A stretch of 32,881 nucleotides of DNA from Halioglobus sp. (lineage in GTDB: Bacteria > Pseudomonadota > Gammaproteobacteria > Pseudomonadales > Halieaceae): assembly GCA_013214285.1 (NCBI GenBank), contig JABSPW010000024.1, positions 1-32,881 of the forward strand. The letters run 5' to 3'. Positions 1 to 7,847 of the stretch are shown in pieces. Position numbers and translations under genes: made by a program. The notes below the pieces were generated by a model that saw only the letters and a program-made list of their open reading frames with translations, was not told where the DNA came from and made no database searches. Each line of letters opens with the position of its first letter. The first letter of the stretch is position 1.

Positions 1-735
1 TCAACAGCGTCTCAAGATAGCCTAGATGAGCCGGTGTTTTCAAAATCCACCGGCCTGATTGGCATACCGCTGCTTTCAGTATGGTTCCTGTGTTTTTACA
101 GACGCGTGGAAGATGGCGTGTATCGCAACCCTGTTATCTCTCAGGCACTCGACGCATGCAACCGCAATCCGGTGCAGCGGTGCCAGGTACTCATTACCCG
201 GCGCACTGCATTGTTGGTTGCGACCTAGGGTCTGCGCTCGTAGTGTGAGACGGCGACTTTATCTGAAACGCAAGATGGGGGGGTCTTCGCCACACGAAGG
301 ATAGCCTTCACGCAAGCCTTTGCAGTGGCAGCGCTCAGACGGTCCCTCGCTGGTATTTTCATTGCTGCGCCTCGATCGATAGTCGGATCCCTTGTCCCAA
401 GGTTCGCAAGCGCGGCCAAGCGTAGTATCCCTGCGCCCGGATTGCAAAGTACATGGTCCCACGCCCCTAGTTTATGGGGTATTTTGCGCTTTCCGTGTGC
501 CGATTGAATGGTGAGGCAGCCATATATAGCCAGATACTCACGGTCTCGCGACACCTTGCATAAGTAAGGGGGCCGTCACCTCGCTGCAACCCAGTGAAAA
601 TCTATGCTCAACCAAAACCCGCAGTACCGCCGCTGTTTTGTCGCCGGGCATAGCTTTGGCGCGCCAGCACATGCATCCCAGGCTGCTCTTGACTAGACTG
701 GGAGTTGGTTTCTTATTTTGCCCTGAGGAGACATA
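1..735. other. Gene-poor stretch upstream of the acyl-CoA dehydrogenase operon
   Basis: No reading frame here gives a recognisable protein. The longest open frames (minus strand 225-554, and 538-1047 which runs antisense into the dehydrogenase gene) have no family-like motifs and no convincing ribosome binding site. A short inverted repeat, CCGGTG at 31-36 and CACCGG at 48-53, sits at the left edge, but it has no T-run and cannot be called a terminator. The last 50 bases contain a possible promoter and the Shine-Dalgarno site of the next gene. The stretch could be regulatory DNA or a fully decayed gene; nothing visible distinguishes the two. Confidence 0.6.
689..719 (+). promoter_or_regulatory. 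Weak candidate promoter of the acyl-CoA dehydrogenase operon
   Basis: TTGACT at 689-694 matches five of six positions of the sigma-70 -35 box. A TATTTT hexamer at 714-719 matches four of six of the -10 box, but the 19-base spacer is longer than ideal. A GAGGAG ribosome binding site follows at 725-730. Placement just before the first gene of the run supports it; the poor spacing is the reason for low confidence. Confidence 0.25.
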
Positions 736-738
736 GTG

Positions 739-1911
739 ATGTCCCTGGATTTCGACAGTGCGCGACTCCCTAACCCTAATCTGCGGGAGGAGCACCATGT
801 CTGGCGTGCGCAGCTGCGCAAATTCATCGATACCGAGATCATGCCCTATGCTGGGGAATGGGATGAAGCCGGAGCAATACCCGTCCAACTCTGGCCCAAA
901 GCAGCAGCGGTGGGTTTGCTCGGTTTGGGCTACCCGGAGGAATTTGGTGGCAGTCGTGAGGGGATTGATTCCTGGCACGGATGGATCGCCAATGAGGAAC
1001 TCGCGCGTATCGGTGTCGGTGGCATTGCCGCCAGCCTGATGGTGCATGGCATTGGTTTACCCCCGGTACTCAATTGGGGATCGCAGAGACTAAAAGAATT
1101 GGTAGCGCCTTCAGTGTTGTCGGGTGAACGACATATTTCTTTGGGCATCACCGAGCCGGGAGCAGGCTCTGATGTCGCTCAATTGATGACCACCGCGGTG
1201 CGGGAGGGTGATCACTATATTGTTAACGGTTCCAAAACCTACATTACTGGAGGTATGCGAGCCAACTGGGTGTCAACAGCGGTACGTACCGGACAAGAGG
1301 GAGCAAAGGGCGTCTCCATGTTGCTTATTCCCACGGATGTTGATGGTTTTTCACGCACGCAGCTAGATAGAAAGCAGGGTTGGTGGGCGTCAGATACCGC
1401 CACGCTATATTTTGATAATGTACGAGTGCCAGTTGAAAATCTTTTGGGTGAAGAGAACAAGGGTTTCCTGGTGATCATGACTAATTTCAATAGTGAACGC
1501 ATGGGTATGGCCGCCGCGATGGAGGCGCTTGGTCGCGTCTGTCTGGAAGAAGCTGTCAATTGGGCGCAGCAGCGTCAGACTTTTGGCAAAAGGCTCGCCG
1601 ATCACCAGGTAATCCGTCACAAAATCGCCCAGATGAAGCAGCGTTTGAATGCGACTCAGGCCTATATTCGCCTTTGTTACGAAACGTTCGAGGCGGGCCA
1701 CCCTAACCCGGCTGACATTGCTTTGCTAAAGGTACAGGCCAGTGAGACCATGGAGTTTTGCGCGCGGGAAGCGATGCAGATCCTCGGAGGCATTGGCTAT
1801 ATGCGCGGAAACCGTGTAGAGCGTATTTATCGCGAAGTTCGCGTCAACGCCATTGGCGGTGGTTCTGAAGAGATCATGCGTGATTTGGCGGCACGTCAGT
1901 ACGGTCTTTAG
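739..1911 (+). CDS. Acyl-CoA dehydrogenase (FadE-like)
   Basis: A 390-residue flavoprotein of normal family length that should introduce the alpha,beta double bond into an acyl-CoA thioester, passing electrons from FAD to an electron-transfer flavoprotein in the cytoplasm. Visible signatures are GITEPGAGSD at about residues 136-145, RQTFGKRL at 279-286 and QILGGIGY at 347-354. The C-terminal IGGGSEEIM segment lacks the glutamate found there in short- and medium-chain enzymes; E253 in NSERMGM sits where isovaleryl-CoA and long-chain dehydrogenases place their catalytic base, so I infer that arrangement. GAGGAG at 725-730 favours ATG 739 (spacing 8) over the adjacent in-frame GTG 736. It is the first gene of a same-strand run with a GST-like protein and two more dehydrogenases. 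The substrate is unknown. Confidence 0.93.
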   Translation: MSLDFDSARLPNPNLREEHHVWRAQLRKFIDTEIMPYAGEWDEAGAIPVQLWPKAAAVGLLGLGYPEEFGGSREGIDSWHGWIANEELARIGVGGIAASLMVHGIGLPPVLNWGSQRLKELVAPSVLSGERHISLGITEPGAGSDVAQLMTTAVREGDHYIVNGSKTYITGGMRANWVSTAVRTGQEGAKGVSMLLIPTDVDGFSRTQLDRKQGWWASDTATLYFDNVRVPVENLLGEENKGFLVIMTNFNSERMGMAAAMEALGRVCLEEAVNWAQQRQTFGKRLADHQVIRHKIAQMKQRLNATQAYIRLCYETFEAGHPNPADIALLKVQASETMEFCAREAMQILGGIGYMRGNRVERIYREVRVNAIGGGSEEIMRDLAARQYGL

Positions 1912-1920
1912 GGGGATATT

Positions 1921-2559
1921 GTGATAAAACTTTGGCACTGCGTGGGTGCGCGCTCTCTGCGCGCACTGTGGACACTAGAAGAACTCGGCTTAAAGTATGA
2001 TGTGGATATTCTGCCGTTCCCACCCCGTATTTTTCAGCGCGACTATTTACTGGTTAATAGCCTTGGTACAGTGCCTTTCTTTGTCGACGGAGATACTGAG
2101 ATGACTGAATCAGTGGGCATATGTCAGTACTTGGTAGACCGCTACGAACGCTATGACTTCGGCCTGCAGCCAAAGCATGCGGAGTATGGCGCTTACCTGA
2201 ATTGGTTGCATCATGCTGACGCAACACTGACTTTTCCGCAAACCATAGCGATGCGGTATTACGTCTTGGAGCCAACGCCTGAAAAGCAGTCGGTAGCGGA
2301 GGATTACAAGAAGTGGTACTTCGCCCGGCTGCGCCGGCTCGACCGTCATCTAGAGACCCGCGAATTCCTGGTAGACGACCGGTTTACAATCGCGGATATT
2401 GCGATCGGCTACGCGCTGTATCTTGGTCGGGCACTCAATCTTGATCGAGAATATCAGCCACAGACGACGGCTTATTTGCAACGTCTGATGGAGCGGCCTG
2501 CTTTCAGGCGAGCGGATGAGAAGGGTGGCTCTCTCGAGATCGCGGAAAAAGGAGAATAA
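1921..2559 (+). CDS. Glutathione S-transferase-like protein
   Basis: A 212-residue two-domain GST-fold protein. The N-terminal thioredoxin-like half carries the cis-proline motif TVPFF at residues 50-54 followed by DGDTEMTES, which ends in the glutamate-serine pair that binds the gamma-glutamyl part of glutathione (E63, S64). The all-helical C-terminal half contains the folding motif FTIADIAIGYAL. The likely active residue is C7 or S12 in the first helix; I cannot decide which. GTG 1921 is used, preceded by GGGGG at 1911-1915. The gene begins nine bases after the first dehydrogenase and ends two bases before the next, so it is almost certainly co-transcribed. In this setting it might conjugate or isomerise an intermediate of acyl-CoA breakdown, but that is inference from position only. 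Confidence 0.88.
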   Translation: MIKLWHCVGARSLRALWTLEELGLKYDVDILPFPPRIFQRDYLLVNSLGTVPFFVDGDTEMTESVGICQYLVDRYERYDFGLQPKHAEYGAYLNWLHHADATLTFPQTIAMRYYVLEPTPEKQSVAEDYKKWYFARLRRLDRHLETREFLVDDRFTIADIAIGYALYLGRALNLDREYQPQTTAYLQRLMERPAFRRADEKGGSLEIAEKGE

Positions 2560-2561
2560 GG

Positions 2562-3764
2562 ATGGCTGCAACAGAACAGGAGCTTCACGAATTTCGAGAG
2601 GAGGTATCCGCTTGGATGAAAGTCAACAAGCCGGCTGACCCGGATTTCCTACTACCTCAGTCCTTCATGGAGGTGGGCGACGAGCGTCAGTTGGAATTCC
2701 TGCGGGAGTGGCAATTTAGACTGTGGTCTGCCGGCTACCTTGGCATGGCCTGGCCAAAGGCATACGGCGGAGGAGGTGCCGAACCTGTTTTTCAGTCTAT
2801 TGCCGATCAGGAGATGCGGCGGCACAACGTACCGATCTGTTTCAATGTTATCGGTCTGGGCTGGGCCGGGCCGTTGATCAAAGATATCGGTACGGAGGAG
2901 GCGAAAGCGAAATATCTCAAAGGGATTCTCAATGCAGAAGACATCTGGTGCCAGGGTTTTTCAGAGCCAGACCACGGCTCGGATCTCGGCAATGCGCAGA
3001 CCCGGGCAGTCCGTGAGGCTGATCAGTATGTGCTGAATGGTCAGAAAATTTGGACCACCATGGGCAACTTTGCCAAATATATGATCTTGTTGGCGCGGAC
3101 CAATCCTGAGGCTGAACGCAAATACGACGGGCTGTCATTCTTCCTCTCGCCCATGCATGTAGAGGGTGTTGAGACGCGGCCCATACGGAAAATAACCGGT
3201 GAGTATGGATTTACTGAAACGTTCTTCACCGATGCGCGAATCCCCTTGGACTGTCTGATGGGGGAGGAGGGGCAGGGCTGGAAGATTGCCATGCAGACCT
3301 TGCAATATGAGCGTGGCGCCGAGGCTGGTGCTGCGGGCGGTCTGTCGATGATTCGGGTGACCGTCCAGGATATGCTTGATAGCCTGCAAGGTGTATGTCG
3401 GGATGGAGAACCTGTGCTAGAGGATCCTGTGGTGCGTGATGCAGTGGTGCAGGCTATCATGGAAGAAAAAGCGTTGATGCTGGGACTGCGGCGGATGGGA
3501 ATCGGCCCGCTGAATACGGATTATCCTGGTTCCATAGCGCTGTCGAGCAAATTGCGCGCCTCTGAGGTGACGCGCCGTCTGCGCCAGTTGGCTATTGGTC
3601 TGCAGGGGGCGGAGGGTGGACTCTACGTCGGTGATCCAGCGGCACGTCAAGGAGGGTTCTGGCAGAGAGCTTATTTCAACAGTTTCTCCGCCACCATCGG
3701 AGGCGGTACCAGCCAGGTTCAGGCCAACATTGTCGCCGAGCATATTCTCGGCTTGCCCAAGTAG
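2562..3764 (+). CDS. Acyl-CoA dehydrogenase, likely catalytic subunit of a pair
   Basis: A 400-residue acyl-CoA dehydrogenase. The motif CQGFSEPDHGSDLGN at residues 130-144 is the flavin/substrate loop, and the tail IGGGTSQVQANIVAEHILGL is the family's FAD-binding end. E250 in LQYERG is placed like the base of helix-G enzymes. ATG 2562 has GGAG at 2551-2554 that overlaps the end of the upstream gene, so translation is probably coupled. The next gene encodes a dehydrogenase without the EPxxGSD loop. Such consecutive unlike pairs are known in actinobacterial steroid side-chain degradation (FadE26/27 and FadE28/29 type), where they form alpha2-beta2 enzymes. That makes a bulky cyclic or branched acyl-CoA a reasonable but unproven substrate class. 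Confidence 0.92.
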   Translation: MAATEQELHEFREEVSAWMKVNKPADPDFLLPQSFMEVGDERQLEFLREWQFRLWSAGYLGMAWPKAYGGGGAEPVFQSIADQEMRRHNVPICFNVIGLGWAGPLIKDIGTEEAKAKYLKGILNAEDIWCQGFSEPDHGSDLGNAQTRAVREADQYVLNGQKIWTTMGNFAKYMILLARTNPEAERKYDGLSFFLSPMHVEGVETRPIRKITGEYGFTETFFTDARIPLDCLMGEEGQGWKIAMQTLQYERGAEAGAAGGLSMIRVTVQDMLDSLQGVCRDGEPVLEDPVVRDAVVQAIMEEKALMLGLRRMGIGPLNTDYPGSIALSSKLRASEVTRRLRQLAIGLQGAEGGLYVGDPAARQGGFWQRAYFNSFSATIGGGTSQVQANIVAEHILGLPK

Positions 3765-3774
3765 AGAGCATGAG

Positions 3775-4902
3775 ATGAACCTTATTGGACATACCGAGCT
3801 GCGCTTCACTGAGGAGCAGGCCATGTTATTGCATGTGGCTCAGGAGTTTTGTCGCAATAAATCCCCGGCAGAGTCCGTGCGCGCGCTGCTTGAGAGTGAC
3901 GTGGGCTACGACGTTAGCGTCTGGCAGGAAATGACGGAGCTTGGCTGGAGCGGTATCGCTCTGCCCGAGTCGTGTGGTGGTGCAGGCCTTGGTGTTGGCG
4001 CATTGGTGCCGGTAGTTGAGTCAACAGGTCGGACGCTACTGGCCTCCCCTTTGATCAGCACTGCCCTCGCTGGGCAGCTCCTGTTGCGGGCTGTTGGACC
4101 GGATAAGGCAGAGCCTTGGCTGTCGCGTATTGTTGGCGGCGCAGTGGCGACAGTTGCTTGGCTGGAAAGCAACGACTGGGGAGACTCTAATATCAAAGTC
4201 ACCCTCGATGCAACGGGTCAACTCGATGGCCAGAAGCGCTTTGTATCGGATGCAAATGCCGCTGATTTCATTGTCGTGCCGGCACGCCGCAATAGTGAAA
4301 TGGTGCTGGCGGTGGTGTCCGCCGACATGTTTCCTGAGTCGGCCTTGACGTTGAACACGCTAGTAGACCTTACGCGTCGATCAGCAAATTTCAACTGTAG
4401 TGGCATCAGGCTTACTCCGGAGAACATCCTGGCCGGCGACGCCGTTGAGGGTGCGCTCGCAGATACTCGGTTGCTCGGCGCCTTGTTGGTGGCGGCTGAG
4501 GCGGCAGGTAGTGCGGGCGCCTGTCTGGATACTGTGGTCGAATATCTCAATACGCGGAAACAATTTGGTAAATTGATTGGCGCCTATCAGGCGCTCAAGC
4601 ACCCCTGTGTCGATATCTTGATGGAGCTCGACTCCGCTCGTTCATTTGTTTATCACGCGGCTACTGTTGTGATGGATGAGGTACTGAATGAGGCTGCCGA
4701 AGCCGCCTGTCGTATGGCTAAGGTTCAGGCTAATGATGTTCTGTCCTATGCTGGTGATCGGGCGGTGCAGTTCCACGGCGGTATGGGTTTTACTTGGGAC
4801 TGTGATGCGCAGCTCTACATTCGCCGCGCCCAATGGAGTCAGCAACAGTTTGGTGATCCGCTGCACCATCGCAAGCGTCTCGCCGCACTACTTCTCGATT
4901 AG
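3775..4902 (+). CDS. Acyl-CoA dehydrogenase-like partner subunit
   Basis: A 375-residue acyl-CoA dehydrogenase homologue. The C-terminal half keeps family features: LNTRKQFGKLIGAYQALKH, then FHGGMGFTWDCDAQLYIRRA. In the middle, where the active enzymes have an EPGxGSD loop, it reads AWLESNDWGDSNI, so the flavin/acyl-binding loop is altered. This combination is typical of the second subunit of heteromeric acyl-CoA dehydrogenases. Start ATG 3775 was chosen because the protein aligns from there (RFTEEQAMLLHVAQEF); the frame stays open back to 3595, but that part is inside the upstream gene. It starts ten bases after the preceding stop, with only a weak GAGAG site. A stand-alone enzyme is possible but less likely. 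Confidence 0.9.
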   Translation: MNLIGHTELRFTEEQAMLLHVAQEFCRNKSPAESVRALLESDVGYDVSVWQEMTELGWSGIALPESCGGAGLGVGALVPVVESTGRTLLASPLISTALAGQLLLRAVGPDKAEPWLSRIVGGAVATVAWLESNDWGDSNIKVTLDATGQLDGQKRFVSDANAADFIVVPARRNSEMVLAVVSADMFPESALTLNTLVDLTRRSANFNCSGIRLTPENILAGDAVEGALADTRLLGALLVAAEAAGSAGACLDTVVEYLNTRKQFGKLIGAYQALKHPCVDILMELDSARSFVYHAATVVMDEVLNEAAEAACRMAKVQANDVLSYAGDRAVQFHGGMGFTWDCDAQLYIRRAQWSQQQFGDPLHHRKRLAALLLD

Positions 4903-5005
4903 CAACCCTTTTGTCCATCCCGTGTCAGGTACGTGGGGCAAGCAGCCCTGCCGAGGCCTCTTACAATCGTTTATACTAGAGAGCGATCGCGGCCCCATCG
5001 AATCT

Positions 5006-6418
5006 ATGGCAAAAAAACATCGTGGATTGAAAGGCAATACGTTGCCCCGTGCGCTATCCGTATCCCTGGCGGGGATACGTGCTGGCGGCGCACTGGCTGT
5101 CGACAGTGTAGTGCAGCGAGTTATCGGCCAAGGCAATGTAGATGAAGACTCGGGCTTTGCGCGCCGTGAGGCGAGACATTTTGTCAAAGAGTTGGGCAAG
5201 CTCAAGGGCACCTATATCAAGATTGGTCAGATGTTGGCTCTTTTTGGTGAACACTTTCTGCCGAGCGCGCTCGTTGACGCGCTGCACGATCTTTCTGACC
5301 AGACCGAGCCCCTGCACTGGGATGCACTGGAGACCTCGGTTCGCGACAGTCTCGGAGAGCATTATGTGGAACTTGATATCGAACCGGAGGCGATTGCTGC
5401 GGCATCCTTGGCGCAGGTACATCTGGCGAGAGTGCGTGCAACCGGTGAACAAATTTGCCTGAAGATCCAATACCCAGGTCTGTCGCAGGTAATTGATGCG
5501 GACTTCGATGCCGTGGTGCGCATGTTGTTGCTAGCGCGGTGGGTCAAGGCGGGCAGAGCGTTGGATGATTGGCTCGAATCAATGCGAGTACACCTGCACA
5601 ACGAAATTGACTACCGACGCGAGGTGCATTTTACTGATCGAGTCGGCGCGCTGGTGACGGATATTGAAGAACCCGCCGTCTTATATTCTGTACCCAGCCT
5701 GTATCGTCGGTATTGCACAGATGCGGTCATCGCCATGGAGTATATCAAGGGTATGCCTGTGTCCGACCCCTTAGTGTCTGCCTTATCACAGGAACGGCGC
5801 AACGCCCTGGCGCGTGGCATGCTCGAATTATTTTTTCAAGAAGTGTACCAATGGGGTTTGTTGCAGACAGATCCCAACTTTGGGAACTACCTGCTGCGAT
5901 TGGGAGATCGGCGCAAACGTGTGGCGGAAGATGACTTGGTCTTGCTCGATTTCGGTTCGGTGCTGGAATGTCAGCAAGATTTCTTGTATCACCTGCGCCA
6001 GACCATTGCCGCTGGCCAGCGACAGGACGGCCAAGGCCTTGCTGCCGGTTTAGTTGGCCTGGGTTGTTTGCATGAAGACGCCAGCGAAGAAGGACGTGGT
6101 TTGTTCACCGACTTTTGTCTTAATCTGCTGGAGCCCCTGCGCAAGCCGGATCATTTGCCGCCGGAATACCTTAACGCAAGGGGGGAGTACTGTTGGGCGC
6201 GTTCCCAATTGATGCGCCGGGTTGGCAAGCAAGCGGCGCTGTCGACGACCAGTCGCCATTTCACCACTCCCTCCAGGGACTTTGCACTTATCGCTCGAAA
6301 GCTGACCGGCGTCTACAACTTTATAGCGGCATTGGATGCAGAGTTTAACGCCTATGAGATGGTGGAATCGCATATCCGCCGTTGGCAGGAACGAGAGGCT
6401 CATGGCGCGCAAGTCTGA
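5006..6418 (+). CDS. ABC1/UbiB-family atypical kinase (first of two)
   Basis: A 470-residue protein of the ABC1/AarF/UbiB atypical kinase family, whose members support ubiquinone or other isoprenoid lipid metabolism with ATPase or kinase-like activity. Motifs in order: KIGQ at 72-75 (the family's N-terminal signature), the alanine-rich AAAS loop at 131-134 replacing the glycine-rich loop, the ATP lysine K153 in CLKIQYPG, E200 in HNEIDY, QTDPNFGNY at 287-295 as the catalytic loop, and LLDFG at 313-317 as the DFG metal site. UbiB itself usually reads HADPHPGN in the catalytic loop, so this is a divergent branch. ATG 5006 is inferred from protein similarity; the frame is open upstream to 4688 inside the dehydrogenase gene, and no good ribosome binding site is visible. 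It overlaps the next gene. Confidence 0.85.
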   Translation: MAKKHRGLKGNTLPRALSVSLAGIRAGGALAVDSVVQRVIGQGNVDEDSGFARREARHFVKELGKLKGTYIKIGQMLALFGEHFLPSALVDALHDLSDQTEPLHWDALETSVRDSLGEHYVELDIEPEAIAAASLAQVHLARVRATGEQICLKIQYPGLSQVIDADFDAVVRMLLLARWVKAGRALDDWLESMRVHLHNEIDYRREVHFTDRVGALVTDIEEPAVLYSVPSLYRRYCTDAVIAMEYIKGMPVSDPLVSALSQERRNALARGMLELFFQEVYQWGLLQTDPNFGNYLLRLGDRRKRVAEDDLVLLDFGSVLECQQDFLYHLRQTIAAGQRQDGQGLAAGLVGLGCLHEDASEEGRGLFTDFCLNLLEPLRKPDHLPPEYLNARGEYCWARSQLMRRVGKQAALSTTSRHFTTPSRDFALIARKLTGVYNFIAALDAEFNAYEMVESHIRRWQEREAHGAQV

Positions 6419-7736
6419 TGACAAGGGCGACGCTGATTCGCGTCCAATCCCGACGGGACGGGCAAGCCGCTTCGCGCGAATGGCCCGCCTTGCTACCGGT
6501 GTTGCAGGAGGTATGGTCGCCGAGGGGACGCGACAATTGCGCGCAGGAAACCGGCTCAAAGCAAAAGATCTGCTGTTGACGCCCGACAACGCGCGGCGTG
6601 TCGCGGAGCAACTCGCCACGATGCGCGGCGCAGCCATGAAAGTAGGGCAGATGTTATCTATGGATAACGGAGAATTTTTGCCGAAAGAGTTGGCTGATAT
6701 TTTAGCGAGGCTGCGAGATGACGCCCGCCATATGCCGGTGGAGCAGCTGTGTGAGGCGATGATAGAGGCGTACGGACCTGAGTGGGAGAAGCAGTTTTAT
6801 GGCTTTGACATGAAACCTCTCGCAGCAGCCTCGATTGGCCAGGTGCACCGGACAATTTCGCCGGACGGTCGGGATATTGTGCTAAAGGTGCAGTACCCGG
6901 GGGTCGCCGCAAGCATCGACAGTGATGTGGACAATATCGCCAGCTTGTTGCGCATGTCTGGTCTATTGCCCTCGGATGTCGACATACAGCCTCTGTTGGA
7001 AGATGCAAAGGCGCAGCTTAAGGACGAGGCGGATTACCTGAAAGAGGCAAAACATCTGCAGGCGTTTCGCCAGAAATTGGGCGGCGATGATCGCTACCTG
7101 TTGCCTGAGGTCTTACCTGAATTGACGCACCGTAATGTGCTGGCAATGACCTATGTTAATGGTGATCCCATAGAAGGGCTGCTAGATAGGCCTCAGAGCG
7201 AACGCGATAGCGTAATGACAGCACTGTTTGACTTGATGCTGCATGAAATATTTGAGTTGCGTATGGTGCAGACGGACCCCAACTTTGCTAACTATTTGTA
7301 TCGTCACCAAACCGGTGAGATTGTTCTGTTGGATTTCGGTGCGACTCGGCGTTTCAAGGCAGAATTTGTGAACAATTATAAGAAACTAGTGCGTGCTGCT
7401 ATTGCTGGTGACGAGGCGCGCCTGGTGGCACAGGCTGAAAAACTGGGTTACGCCATGGGTGATCCTGGCGGTGAGTATCGAGACATGGTAATGCAGCTGC
7501 TTGCTGTGGGTATGGAACCGCTGCGAGAGAATGTTGCCTATGATTTTGCACAATCCGATATGTCACGTCGGTTGTCGCGACTGGCGGAGGATATTACCCG
7601 CCACCATGACGCCTGGCGCCCACCACCCATTGATGCGATTTATTTTCATCGCAAGGTGGGGGGTATGTTCCTTTTGGCGACGCGTCTCCGGGCCCGCGTA
7701 AACGTGCACCGCTTATTACAGCCTATCCTGGCGTAA
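6402..7736 (+). CDS. ABC1/UbiB-family atypical kinase (second of two)
   Basis: A 444-residue homologue of the previous gene with the same motif order: KVGQ at 80-83, AAAS at 141-144, ATP lysine K162 in LKVQYPG, E209 in KDEADY, QTDPNFANY at 290-298 and LLDFG at 309-313. The N-terminus (GRASRFARMARLATGVAGG) is amphipathic and could bind membrane. ATG 6402 has GAGAGG at 6393-6398 three bases away and AGGA further up; it lies 17 bases inside the upstream gene, so the two are translationally coupled. Two complete paralogues with clearly different sequences argue for an old duplication and possibly a heteromeric unit. The gene ends 60 bases before a hairpin terminator. Confidence 0.88.
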   Translation: MARKSDDKGDADSRPIPTGRASRFARMARLATGVAGGMVAEGTRQLRAGNRLKAKDLLLTPDNARRVAEQLATMRGAAMKVGQMLSMDNGEFLPKELADILARLRDDARHMPVEQLCEAMIEAYGPEWEKQFYGFDMKPLAAASIGQVHRTISPDGRDIVLKVQYPGVAASIDSDVDNIASLLRMSGLLPSDVDIQPLLEDAKAQLKDEADYLKEAKHLQAFRQKLGGDDRYLLPEVLPELTHRNVLAMTYVNGDPIEGLLDRPQSERDSVMTALFDLMLHEIFELRMVQTDPNFANYLYRHQTGEIVLLDFGATRRFKAEFVNNYKKLVRAAIAGDEARLVAQAEKLGYAMGDPGGEYRDMVMQLLAVGMEPLRENVAYDFAQSDMSRRLSRLAEDITRHHDAWRPPPIDAIYFHRKVGGMFLLATRLRARVNVHRLLQPILA

Positions 7737-7796
7737 ATGGCTTGAATTGCGCGAGCTTTGGTATAGGCGTTGGATTAGCCGCGCTGTGGGGGAGCG

Positions 7797-7835
7797 AAAC
7801 CCCACCCGAAAAGAAGTCAAATCAGGTGGGGTTTT
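7797..7835 (+). terminator. Rho-independent terminator between convergent genes
   Basis: AAACCCCACC at 7797-7806 and GGTGGGGTTT at 7825-7834 form a perfect 10-bp stem with an 18-base loop; the stem ends in a run of four T. It lies between the end of the second kinase gene and the end of the convergent MFS gene. The A-run on the other side means it may also stop minus-strand transcripts. The large loop and short T-run make it only moderately strong. Confidence 0.6.
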
Positions 7836-7847
7836 GGTGTGCATGCA

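Noticed and set aside
31..53. Inverted repeat at the left edge considered as a recombination or terminator site
   Set aside because: Only six-base arms, no T-run, no integrase nearby.
225..554. 109-codon minus-strand frame in the left gene-poor stretch
   Set aside because: No ribosome binding site or family features; amino-acid composition looks random.
538..1047. 169-codon minus-strand frame antisense to the first acyl-CoA dehydrogenase
   Set aside because: No recognisable motifs, and more than half of it is the complement of a clear gene; it is a shadow frame.
3595..3774. Upstream extension of the third acyl-CoA dehydrogenase
   Set aside because: It lies inside the preceding gene in another frame; similarity begins at ATG 3775.
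4688..5005. Upstream extension of the first ABC1/UbiB kinase
   Set aside because: Mostly inside the previous gene in another frame; the family-like N-terminus begins near 5006.
6050..6637. 195-codon minus-strand frame across the kinase gene junction
   Set aside because: Antisense to two well-supported kinase genes and rich in A/R/S as expected for a shadow frame.
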